From Coriaria nepalensis (Eukaryota > Streptophyta > Magnoliopsida > Cucurbitales > Coriariaceae): a stretch of 64,000 nucleotides of DNA. This document shows positions 11,931 through 21,599 of this stretch, piece after piece (position 1 is the stretch's first letter; every line of letters begins with the position of its first letter). Made by a program: the position numbers and the translations under genes. The notes under the pieces were generated by a model. The model was not told the origin of the DNA and ran no database searches. It saw nothing but the letters and a program-made list of their open reading frames with translations. The stretch is from assembly GCA_027186245.1 (NCBI GenBank), contig CP114484.1, forward strand, positions 3,298,501-3,362,500. Reading direction: 5' to 3'.

Positions 11931-14390
11931 TTAGACGAGGATGTCGCATCTCCACAAGCTCTCGAACAGAGCCTCAATGGACCCACTACTAATCGAACCA
12001 CAGTTTTTAAGATTCAAACCAACCAGATTCTCCCCCAATCTTTTCAAAACCGACAAGCTCTTATTTGTAAGTTGAGAACAACCTGACAAAGAAAGAACTC
12101 TAAGGGCGATTTGGTCTGCACAAGAGAGAAGAGCAAGGCCAGAATCAGTGACCCCACATTTTGAAACATCTAGCTCATTGAGTAACAAACAGTACTCGGC
12201 TATAACTGCCAAGGACAAATTGGTAATTTTCCAACAACCGGCTAGATTCAGCATCTCAAGAGTTCCCCCATGTAGTTTAGCTAAAGACAGAACAGATTCA
12301 TCTGTCAAATTCAAACACCCGTTAAGATTCACATCAACCAGTCCTCGACAGTTCTCAAAAAAGGGAACCAGCTCAGAATCCGTAATACCAAAAAGCCCGT
12401 TTAGATGAACATGCTGAATCTTAGGACATGACTTCCCTATCATAGAAAGGCTTACATTTCCAAACCCAGGGCAGTTTCTTATGGACAACGATCGAAGAGA
12501 AGAAGAGGAAGTGCAAGGAGAAATCGGCTCTAGATTTGATTCAAAACAAGAATCTTTGATTCCTAGACATTTCACAAGACTTAATGACTTGAAATTCATT
12601 GCTCGGTTTGAGAGCAAGCCAATAACTCCTAAAAGTGTTATTCGGTTGCACTCCTCCAATTGCAAGCTCTCGAGTGATCCTGCTGATGTGGTGAAATCGG
12701 TTAAGGCTTTATCAGAAACAAAGCAACATTTTTTAAGACACATGTGCTTCAAATTTGAGCACCCTTTAGCCAAAGCCTCTAGACTCAAATCAGTTATACC
12801 TCGACAAGAAGAAATTGTCAAGGAAACCAATTTGTTTAAGGCCCGAGCATTACCCATGACCCAAAATCCTTTCTCACTGACATTTTGGAGATTGACAAGG
12901 GTCACCTTTGTTACACTCAAGCCATAGTGTCCAATCACAGCAAGGGAGAAATCAGTTATGTTTAGAGCTTGAAGCTTGATTTTAGTCAGGATCAAAGAAC
13001 TAGATGATAGTAAAGTAGAAACTCCAGAATCTCCAACAAGAGGGCAGTCTCTAATAGAAACTGACCGCAATTTTGGACTGAACTTTCCGATTGCTTGCAA
13101 ACCCTCGTTCCCTATTTTCGGACAAGATTCGATGCTTAAAACGGTCAGATTAGGACAGCTTTTAGCTATCGAGATCAAACCCTTGTCTGAAATTAAAGGG
13201 CAATGAGAAAGATCGAGTTTTTCCAATAGATTACACTCTTTGGCTATTTCAGTTAGGCCTTTATCCCCTACAGAGGACAAGTTCCATAAGGAAAGAGTTT
13301 TTAAAGATGGGCAGCAACGTGCAATTGATACAAGGCCATGATCAGTTACTCCAGGGATAGAATTGCTTCCTCGAATTGAAAGCTTTCCCAATCCTCCATG
13401 GCTGCTAGTTCCAACAGCTATGGCCGCAAGTCTTAAGTCTGTTGCTTTCTTTCCGTCTAAGATTCTTGTAAGATACCCATTGCTTTCTTCTTCATCATCA
13501 TTGTTAGAAGGTGGGGTTAATGAGGTCAAGCAAATTTCAGCCCGTTGGATAGTGCTGACAAGGGTAAGCCAGCGCTTGGAGACACAAGCACATGCGCTTC
13601 TCTCTTTTCCAATTTGGAGGCGTCTAAATATCTCAAATAGGCATTCATCGGGAAGAAGATCAATGGATGGTTTAGTATCTTGATCGAGGAGGACGGGAGA
13701 TCTGGTGCGGGCCCGCTTGCTTGGAGGGAAGTAGACATCCACCCGAGAAGCAATAGAAGATAAAAAGCCACCCGGATAAAATTCATCATCACCTAGAAAA
13801 TGGAATTTCAAAACTAAAATTAAGTCCCATTGATCAAAGATTGTTGGATTTTCAAAACTAAAATTAAGCCTCGATGTTGTTTGGAAATAATTTGGTTGAG
13901 TTGTAAACTATGATTTGGGTCTAGTTTCCATTTTTAAACTCCAAAATTCCAGTTTTGGAGTTAGTCCTAACTCCAGTTTCAATCGCTTAATCCAAGTGTA
14001 TTTGGGATTATATGGAGAAAGAAAAACATGTTATTGACTATGATCTCAATCCTCCTAGAGTGCAGATCTTACTATAGAACAGAAATAATTCGTTCATGAA
14101 ATTTCAATCTAAACATTTTAATCACTATCAGATTCAATAACAATTTGGATTATATTCTTAGTGAGAGAGAGAGAGAAGCTCGAAATTATAAACTATGATC
14201 ATAATAAAAGTAAGCTCTATGCCTCTAAAAAACTTTTCGAACCAATTTCATAAATTTAACACAAACCCATGTAAGTAAACACAGAAAAATGAAAATCCCT
14301 TAAACCAAAACCGACAAATTGAAGCAAAATATCATCAATAGCATACAAATACCCAGAAAATGTACCACTGTAATTAACGAGTGTAGGCAT
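11931..14390 (-). CDS. EBF1: EIN3-binding F-box protein (EBF1/EBF2 type)
   Basis: F-box subunit of an SCF E3 ligase that targets the ethylene transcription factors EIN3/EIL. Two coding exons: 14390-14366 (ATG, MPTLVNYS plus one base) and 13792-11931, separated by an intron 13793-14365 (GT...CTAG). The large exon alone has no in-frame ATG at its start; its reading frame would begin at TTG. Joining restores the conserved MPTLVNYSGDDEFYPGG start. The protein is 628 aa, in line with known EBFs. The F-box covers about residues 53-100 (LLPDECLFEIFRRL, CVSKRWLTLV). A run of about 18 leucine-rich repeats follows, ending with CDILV at the C terminus. DGKKATDLRLAAIAVGT is a family signature. EBF1 versus EBF2 cannot be decided here. 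No damage seen. Confidence 0.96.
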
Positions 14391-14506
14391 GAGCAGAGCC
14401 GAATCCAAAATTTTCCTTCAAGCCAAACACTCCAAGAGGAGCAAAAGATGAGCACAAGCAAAGAAGCGTAGAAGCAGACCAGAACTTGATGAAGGCTCAA
14501 GAGCAT
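13526..14506 (-). promoter_or_regulatory. upstream overlapping ORF on the EBF transcript
   Basis: An ATG at 14506 opens a frame of 47 codons through the EBF start exon, in the +1 frame to EBF. It crosses the same splice junction without a stop and runs to 13526, 135 codons in total. It overlaps the EBF start codon. It would matter only if transcription starts upstream of 14506. The encoded peptide resembles nothing I know. Confidence 0.5.
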
Positions 14507-14985
14507 TTGAAAAGAAACCCAGCAAAGAGGGCAAAAAAGAAGTGAGTTCAAAACGGTAGCAATTGAAAGGTATATATATATATAATAATAATGGTAGGCT
14601 TAGAGAAAGAAAATGTTATAGCGAGGAGGTACCGGCAGCAGGAGAATTCGGAAGTTTGATTTGGCATTTACAGAATGCAATGTATTCAGCCTGAAAATCG
14701 TTTATTCCCTGCTTTCCATATAATTATCGTCCAACCATATCCTTTCTTTGCCTATGTGACTCTTTGTATATATTATTACTTTAATATAAGTTGATATATA
14801 TATATATATATATTTGTCATTTACAATTCTATATTTGTGAGCCCTCCTCAAATTGAATTATAAATTAATAATTATAAATTAGTATTAAAAAAATATATAT
14901 TTTTGAGATTTGTATGTGATTTTAATGATGGGGAATTTATATATATTATGAGTTTTTATATTAATTTGTAATTTCTTATTTATAA
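14391..14985 (-). other. EBF 5' flank
   Basis: On the minus strand the stretch 14391-14550 is C/T-rich, as expected of a plant 5' UTR. A (TA)n tract at about 14571-14583 could serve as a TATA region. Beyond about 14700 the sequence becomes very AT-rich. Confidence 0.4.
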
Positions 14986-16076
14986 GGATTAATTCACATT
15001 TTTATTTATCTATAATTTAATTTTTAAAATTTCGTTCGGTACATTATTTGATCAACTTTTTTGTCTTTATATAATCTAAATGAGACATTTTAATCATTCT
15101 AATAAATTTCAGACTATCATCAATGATATAGTATATTGTGTCAGCATTCTAACGCTATTCAAAAAGTTCATTTATTATTCTAGCATTCTTAATATTTCAT
15201 TATTTCTACTTTTCTTTCATATTAATTTATTATTTTTTAATATAATCTAATTTTTAAAAATTGGACAAAAAAAATGAAACCCGGTCCGTTATTTTGAGAC
15301 AAAACAGATAAAAAATTTTTTTTTGCCCTTTTTATGAGAAAATTGAGAAACATGATTTTTCGATTTGTTCATCTTCCTCACGAAAAAGATATTTTTTAGA
15401 AAAATCGAATCAGATTGATTATATTTTTTTATTTCGTTAAGAAGATATTCTTGAACAAAAAAAAAACATAATTGGACCAGACCTCAATTAATAGAGGTCT
15501 CACGAGCTCTGATCTAAGGTCGCGACTTCCATTGATCGAGCTCATGACCTCTATGAATGTAAGTCTGGTCCGATTCTTTTTTTTTTTTTTTTTTTCAGTT
15601 CAAGAACATATTCATAATGAGAAAGAAAAATCAGATCAATCTGATTCGATTCTTCGAAAGAAGAACGAACAACCGAATCCATCTAATTCGATTTTTTGCG
15701 AGGAAGATGAACAAATCGAAAAATTGGGTCTCTCACGACAAAATGAGATTGTTTCGATTAATTTTTCTCGTAAAAAGGGTGAATTATTTTCATCCATTTT
15801 TTTTTTCTGAAATATAGGATCAAGTTTCATTTCTTTTGTCTTCATTCCTAATTTTTTCATATTTAAAAAAGGATTATATAAGAAAATAATAAACTAATAT
15901 TGGAGAAAAGTAAAAATAATTAAATATTAAGAATGCAAGAATAATAAATGAATTTTTGAATGATGTGATACGCTGACACAATGTGCCACATCATCGTTGG
16001 TGGTCTAAAAATCATTAGATAGTTAAAAAAAAAGTTTTATTTGAAACTATATAGAGATTAAAGAGTGAATTAACCC
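14986..16076. mobile_element. foldback transposon (Mutator-like, hairpin type)
   Basis: 1,091-bp element built of two long inverted arms, left 14986-15509 and right 15538-16076, with a 28-bp spacer that itself contains the palindrome GTCGCGAC. The outer ends are GGATTAATTCAC and, inverted, GGGTTAATTCAC. Pairing blocks run through the arms, for example GAGGAAGATGAACAAATCGA against its complement in the left arm, and the TATTAAGAATGC block. The right arm lacks about 50 bp near its outer end. It is flanked by TATTTATAA (14977-14985) and AATTTATAA (16077-16085), an 8/9 match to a 9-bp target duplication, which is the size made by Mutator-like transposases. No transposase ORF, so non-autonomous. 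A relative lies at 45096-45725 and 49099-49532. Confidence 0.85.
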
Positions 16077-16184
16077 AATTTATAATACAACTTGAGAGGA
16101 ACTCTCCCCGCATTATTTCACTTTTTCCCCCTAATGTTATTATGATTCTAATCATTATATAAAATTCAATACAAATTTGATTCA

Positions 16185-16350
16185 AGAAATGTTTGTATGC
16201 ATATGGTGTATGGTTATGTGGCACACTAAAATTTATCATAATCATAAATATGGCTCTCATATGATAGATGATGTGATGTATGATAGTGACATTTGTGATT
16301 ATGAGATTTAGCATATCACATTGCCATACACCTTATACATACAAGAATCT
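16185..16350. repeat. imperfect hairpin, MITE-like
   Basis: TTGTATGCATATGGTGTATGG near 16191 pairs with sequence near 16323-16350 (inverted TTGTATGTATAAGGTGTATGG). Pairing continues inward through TCATAATCA at about 16235 and TGATTATGA at about 16295. Arms are about 60 bp with mismatches. No target duplication identified. Confidence 0.5.
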
Positions 16351-17440
16351 CTCAATTCGAGATTTCTAGTTTACATTTGAGTTAGGGGGACTTCCTTTTC
16401 GACTTCCTTCAGGAGTTTACTTCCCTTTGTGGGATGAGCTTGACATGGTTAAAAAAGGTGGAATTGTCGCTTGGAAGGATCTTTTCCCTATAAGTTTGAA
16501 AACCCTAGTATAATGGAAGAATATTGGAACTATAAAGCATAATATGGGTGATAGCTGCCCAATGATGAACTGTGAAGAACTCTTGGAGTTTGCTCCCATA
16601 AATATAGTCATCCCCCTTCACGTCAATCCCACGAGCCTCTTATCTATTCTCATTTGATTATGGCAGAGGAGTAAGTAAAAATATAAAAATTCACATTCAG
16701 TTTAGGAATAATCGAGCTCGAACGGATGACTTCCACCACGTCAAGGAGACTATTGCTAAGTTATATCCCTTGCTCCGATCGAGAAATAGAACTGACTAAT
16801 ACTAAGGCAAAGGGTAGAGAAACTCAATGCAACCATTCTTGAACAACTTGGAGGTGGGCTTTTTTCTTGTTTTAGCACTATTATACATATATAAAAACAA
16901 AAATAATGGACAAAATTTAATTTAATTGTCAACTACTCCTATCATAAATAAGATTCACTACAGATTCGAGCTATATCATATGGTTTCATAAGACCATATA
17001 ATTTACCCGATCAAAATGAAACATGATTTTATGAAGAATATTTGGCTCAATATGTTCTATTCGATACATGTAGGAAAAAAACCCCAACTTGGTATTCTTG
17101 AAAGAAATAAATAGAGAAATCAAAACAAAGTAACTATGGAAAGAAAAAAAGAGCAAATATGCTAATAAATTAGGGAAAAAAAGCTTTTTGTATATGCATT
17201 TATCTAAAACAATGGTTTTTATTAGCTATAGAAAAGAAATAAACTTCATTGAAGGCGAAATATGAAAAAAAGAGGTATGTTTAGATATATTATTCTATGG
17301 ATAAATGATCTAATTGATAGAAGAAGCATTGTAAAGATCAATTTAGCGAGGGTTTGAGACAATACAATAAATATTGCTTATTTATCTTCTGATACAAAAT
17401 AAAAATTAGGAACTGACTTATGTAATAGAGTCGATTCGCT
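16351..17440. other. unassigned AT-rich spacer
   Basis: No intact ORF. Parts of 16950-17440 have the composition of organelle DNA, but I could not assign them to a plastid or mitochondrial gene. They may belong to the same organelle-derived insert as the adjoining ycf2 fragment. Confidence 0.35.
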
Positions 17441-17715
17441 ACCGTATTGGACAATAACTTATTCACAAACCTTGTGTTGGGTTAATAGTTCTTATTTCTC
17501 ATCTTGTGGAAAATTATTTTTCACTCTGCTTAGCCCTATCCCCCTCTAGGGGGTATTTTAGTAATAGGTTTTATAGAAACTGAACGATCATATTTTGTCA
17601 AATACCTAGCGATAAACTCCTATATTTCTGTCATTATATATTTATGAGAAAGTTCCTGAATAACTAGTCTAAGGGTTTTCTTGTCAATGATAGTAACGAT
17701 ATTGATAATAGTGTT
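17441..17715 (+). pseudogene. ycf2: plastid ycf2 fragment in nuclear DNA (NUPT), left part
   Basis: Ycf2 is a large plastid AAA-type ATPase linked to protein import. This piece matches the segment leading into its nucleotide-binding region. In broken frames one can read TITYSQT-like, LALSPSRG (17526-17551, with TAGCCCTATCCCCCTCTAGG), then VKYLA (near 17600), then the start of the Asp/Ile/Ser repeat tract (GATATTGATAATAGT, 17698-17712). It ends exactly where the Gypsy element begins and resumes in the same orientation at 27167. Many substitutions and stops, so it is an old insertion. Confidence 0.82.
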
Positions 17716-17759
17716 ATTGATGTAAAAAATATGTATTAGAGCATGTTCATCTTCTTAAA

Positions 17760-17820
17760 CGTTTCCCAATATATTTTTTTATTTTGATCCATTTTGTCTC
17801 CTTTTTTCTTTGTTTTCTAT
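17760..17820 (-). promoter_or_regulatory. candidate polypurine tract of the Gypsy element
   Basis: On the minus strand this is purine-rich (AAAGAAAAAAGGAGAC near 17800), where a polypurine tract should lie ahead of the 3' LTR. Weak call because that LTR is mostly missing. Confidence 0.3.
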
Positions 17821-18159
17821 GTTTAAGGGTTTTCTCTAACCTTCGTTCCCCTTAAGAAAATATCAACCCCACTATGGCCTCTTTAAATAAGAACTCAGAC
17901 ATTAAGTTTGCCCTAGTTTTGGGCCAAACTGACTAAGAAACCAATAGTGATACCTATGACTTATTTGGGGAGTGAGAAAACAAAGTGAGTTATAGGATAA
18001 CTGACCCTGGGTTGGACCTAGCAAAGAGACCACCAATGACCCTCCAAAAAAAGAAACCAAGAGTAAGACCAAGTGTTCATATGCTTAGATAAGATCACCC
18101 CGATCATGACCGAGGTCGAACTGGGTGACCTCTAAACAACTTATGATACACCAAGAGGG

Positions 18160-20260
18160 ATCACCCTTAGACTCCCGAAATCTTTTGAAAATCTATCCAA
18201 CATAGGTAGCTTTGACAAGGTTGTTTGCTATGCAAAAGTATTCAAATTTGGGTTGAGGCTTCCTCATCAATGGGTATTAAGTTGTCTGAACGTGGCTTCA
18301 ATTCAGTTGGCTCCTAAAGGTTGGAGGACCATAATATATGTTTATGTTTCTTGGAAGAAGTTCAAGATTAAGTTCTTCACCAAAATATATAGATTAAGTT
18401 ACAATATAGACTTCAAATTATTTTATACATCCCTGAACTATGGTAGAATAGTCATGGAACTTCCATCCTCCAATAAAGACTAAGACAAAGACTGGTTCAT
18501 TGTTGGCAAAAATGGTAGAGCTCTATATTTAGAACCCAAGGGACCAAACCCATCTATTCTTGCTTCAAGAAAGAGATTACACCCACATCTTTTTCTTCTT
18601 TGAAAGTTTTAAATCCACGTACTTACATTTAGTAAGTCTGATCTTTTATTATCATTATTCCTTCTAGGTGTCAAGTTTAAAAGAGTTGCTCTTGAACCTC
18701 TAGAGTTCGAAGTGTTAGAAAAAAAATGAATGCCATACATATTCTAAAAAGGCACTGGGAGTTTCTCGTCATAGAAAAAAAACTTAATAAAATCTGGCCT
18801 TATTAAAGGGGTCCTCCATCTAGACTTTGAGCCTTTCCGAAAATTTTACATAGAAGAAGTTGACCAAGGTGGTCCAATAAATGATTTGTATGTCGTGTTA
18901 ATTCAGAAGATGGAATGTTACTCACCTCCTTATTTGTTTTTTTTTTCTTTTTAGTTATGGATCCTGTGGCTAAATCTTTTCTTGCTAAAGAAAGGGAGGA
19001 ACAAGTGCGTAAGAAGGCAGCTAAGAGAGCTACGAGGTAAAGGAAGAAGGTGATTGTAGGTCTAAAGCGTCAAAAGCTTTCTCATCCACCTCTTCTCGAG
19101 TATTCTGATGAACTTCCATGCTTCAGACTCAATGAATGCAAAAGTTCAATCCCAAAACCCTAAATCTGATCCTAGAGGGCAGACCTCGAATCATGATGCC
19201 AAGGTTACTAGGCGCGAGGCTAAGCTGTCCGACCCTGGTCAAATTAGCCTTGATGTAGGGAAAGTAGAACCCGACTATGTGGATCAACCTATCATAGATT
19301 TAGAGGAGACTAAGCCTTGGTTGGATTCGGTTAAACTCTTTCTAACTTAATCAATCGGTTCTTGAGTGCCTGAGCTTCGCCTTAGCCCAAAGCCTCTCAA
19401 AGTCTTCGTCGATGACCTTCCCTATCTTTTGAAGGAAGAAATTTATCTTCAACTATATTATTTGGATTTCCACAAATTCATAGACGAATCTATAGCTAGA
19501 GCTTCAAGGGTAGATTGCTTCATCCTCGTGCTTTTATTTGTTTCTTATGTGTGCACTTGAACTTTATTCCCTCCTTTTCAGGTGGTGATTGATCAAGCCA
19601 TTTTAAACGCCGCACTTCTTAGCTAAAACTCAGAAGGGAATAAAGCCCTTAAGCTGAAGCTTGACTCAGAGAGAAAACTGGTCGATTGCCTCTCTGCAGC
19701 CTTTGATACTGAAGTTGAGAAGAGGAAGAGGAAGAGGGTCAAGGTGAAACTCAACCTATGTGAAGAAGAGAAGGAGGTTGCTACTCAGGCTTTTCGTACT
19801 TCCGAAGCTCAATTAAAATGATATGAGGAATAGTTTCCTGAACTCAAGAAGAAATGGGAAGAAGCCTTCTTGAAGAGCCACCTCTCAAGACTTCAAGATC
19901 AATAGAGGGAAAAATTCTTAAGAGATCATCATCCTGAGCTTCACAACCAATGAAAGATGAATTTTCAAAAGAATGACCTTCCTTCTCTATGGAGCCAATG
20001 GAAAGAAAGCTACTTAAAGTAAAAGAAATTCGAGGACAAAAAGATTGCGGTTCATAAGGATGGCTTTATTTTAGCTCGAGGCCGCTTAAAGCAAGTGTAC
20101 CCTAACATCAATCCTCCAAGCTCAAGTTTTCTTTGACTATGACCAGTTCAGAAGAGGAAGTTAATGATTAAGATGATAATGGCAGAGAGGGTAATGGTGA
20201 TGCTGATTATTAACCCATGATGAACCCCTTTGATAAGCAAGATGAAGATGTAACCCTTTG
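18160..20260 (+). pseudogene. antisense ORF of the Tat element, decayed
   Basis: Fragments resemble the 'putative plant transposon protein' carried antisense in the 3' region of Tat-type elements. A block at 18253-18400 reads LRLPHQWVLSCLNVASIQLAP then GWRTIIYVYVSWKKF. A basic segment starting MDPVAKSFLAKEREEQVRKK lies at 18957. A charged, coiled-coil-like stretch lies at about 19650-19970 (KLKLDSERKLVDCLSA, KVKLNLCEEEKEVATQAF). The end is acidic (SSEEEVND near 20150). Numerous stops. Function of this protein in the family is unknown. Confidence 0.6.
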
Positions 20261-20599
20261 AAAATATCTTAGGGTTTTTGTTGTTGTTGTTGGTTTTTTT
20301 TTTTAAAAAAATTTATAAAGATCCTTATCCCTTTGTGGATCCAAACTCATTTTTGTATTAGAAATGACTTCAACGAATCCGAACTTTTTTGTACTTGAAG
20401 TTATTTTTTATGAAACATGTTTAGATCTGATGTCTTTCTAGATTTTCTATTGTATGAAACATGCTCAGATCTATACTTAGACATTTTTTGCTCCATATTT
20501 TTCATCTACACCTTTAGAGCACTTGCCCCCTTCCCCCTAAGATTGCTAGTCTTATACAAGGTTGAGATGCCAGACGAATCATTCTTTTATAGTTTAATA

Positions 20600-21145
20600 G
20601 GTCTGAATTGAATCATCAAGCTTTTTGATTGCCTCGGGTCGGATTTAGGGGTCTTGGGCCCCTAGTTCGAGAATTGATGGGTCTGAACTGAGTCATCGAT
20701 CTCGGTGATGGCCTCAATACGATTTAACGATTTTAACCACCAATCTTAAGATTTATTGGTCCAAACTGAGTCATCAAGCTCGGTGATGGCCCTATGTCAA
20801 ACTTAGAGGTTTTGGCCCCAAATCTTTAGACTTATTAGTCCGAACTGAATCATCAAGCCTGATGACGGCTTTAGATCAAACTCGGGAAATATGGCCCCCA
20901 GTCTTAAGACTTATTGGTCCAATTTAAGTCACCAAGTTTAGTGATAGCCTCAGGTTAGACTTAAGGGTTTTTACCCCTAATCTTAAGACTTATAGGTATG
21001 AATTTAGTTATCAAGATCGGTGATGGCCTCATATCATACTTAGGGGGTTTTTGGGCTACCAATTTGAGAACTGATGGGTTCAAACTAAGTCATTAGGCTT
21101 AGTGGTGGCCTCTGATTAGACTTTGGGGTTTTAGGCCCTAGTTAT
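20600..21145. repeat. ~79-bp tandem array, seven degenerate copies
   Basis: Unit starts near 20600, 20680, 20759, 20839, 20917, 20995 and 21077, each with a GTCYGAACTGAGTCATCAAG-like head and GGTGATGGCCTCA-like middle. It lies between the 3' end of pol (minus) and the 3' end of the antisense ORF (plus), the hypervariable region where Tat elements often carry tandem repeats. Confidence 0.9.
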
Positions 21146-21599
21146 TTCTTGGACATGTGGATTATGCCAAAATTAGATCTACATTAATCGAAAGATTTTA
21201 AGGTAATACAAACGAGGTCTCGGTAAAAAAACCCTTCCTGACCACAGTAGGGGAAAAACCGATCCCAACCAACGATACAAGATTCATTGTCTTTAGTGAT
21301 ATAACTTCAGATGGTTTATATTCCATGGATGAGGTAGAGATTTCCTATGCTTATCCTCTAACATATATGTCCCTAACCTGACCCAAATAATAACTTTGTA
21401 AGTTCCCTCCCAATTTTCATCAAAAGCCTTTTTATTCATCTTCCAAATCTTTCTCATATAACTAGGTCTCCCATTTCAATGATCTCGCCTTCACTTGCGA
21501 GTTGTAGTATTTCTCCATCCTTTGTTTGAATGTAACTTCACAGACGTGTGCAACATCTCTAGTCTGTTCAATCAGATTCAAGGCTTCAACCATAGCCTA

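Noticed and set aside
12148..13683. Four plus-strand ORFs of 76-148 aa
   Set aside because: They are antisense shadows of the EBF coding exon; the minus-strand protein is a well-conserved F-box/LRR protein.
15472..15860. Several 60-110 aa ORFs on both strands
   Set aside because: They fall inside the arms of the foldback element and read its inverted repeats.
16950..17440. Suspected further plastid-derived sequence left of the ycf2 fragment
   Set aside because: I could not match it to any plastid gene by eye. A search against plastid genomes would decide.
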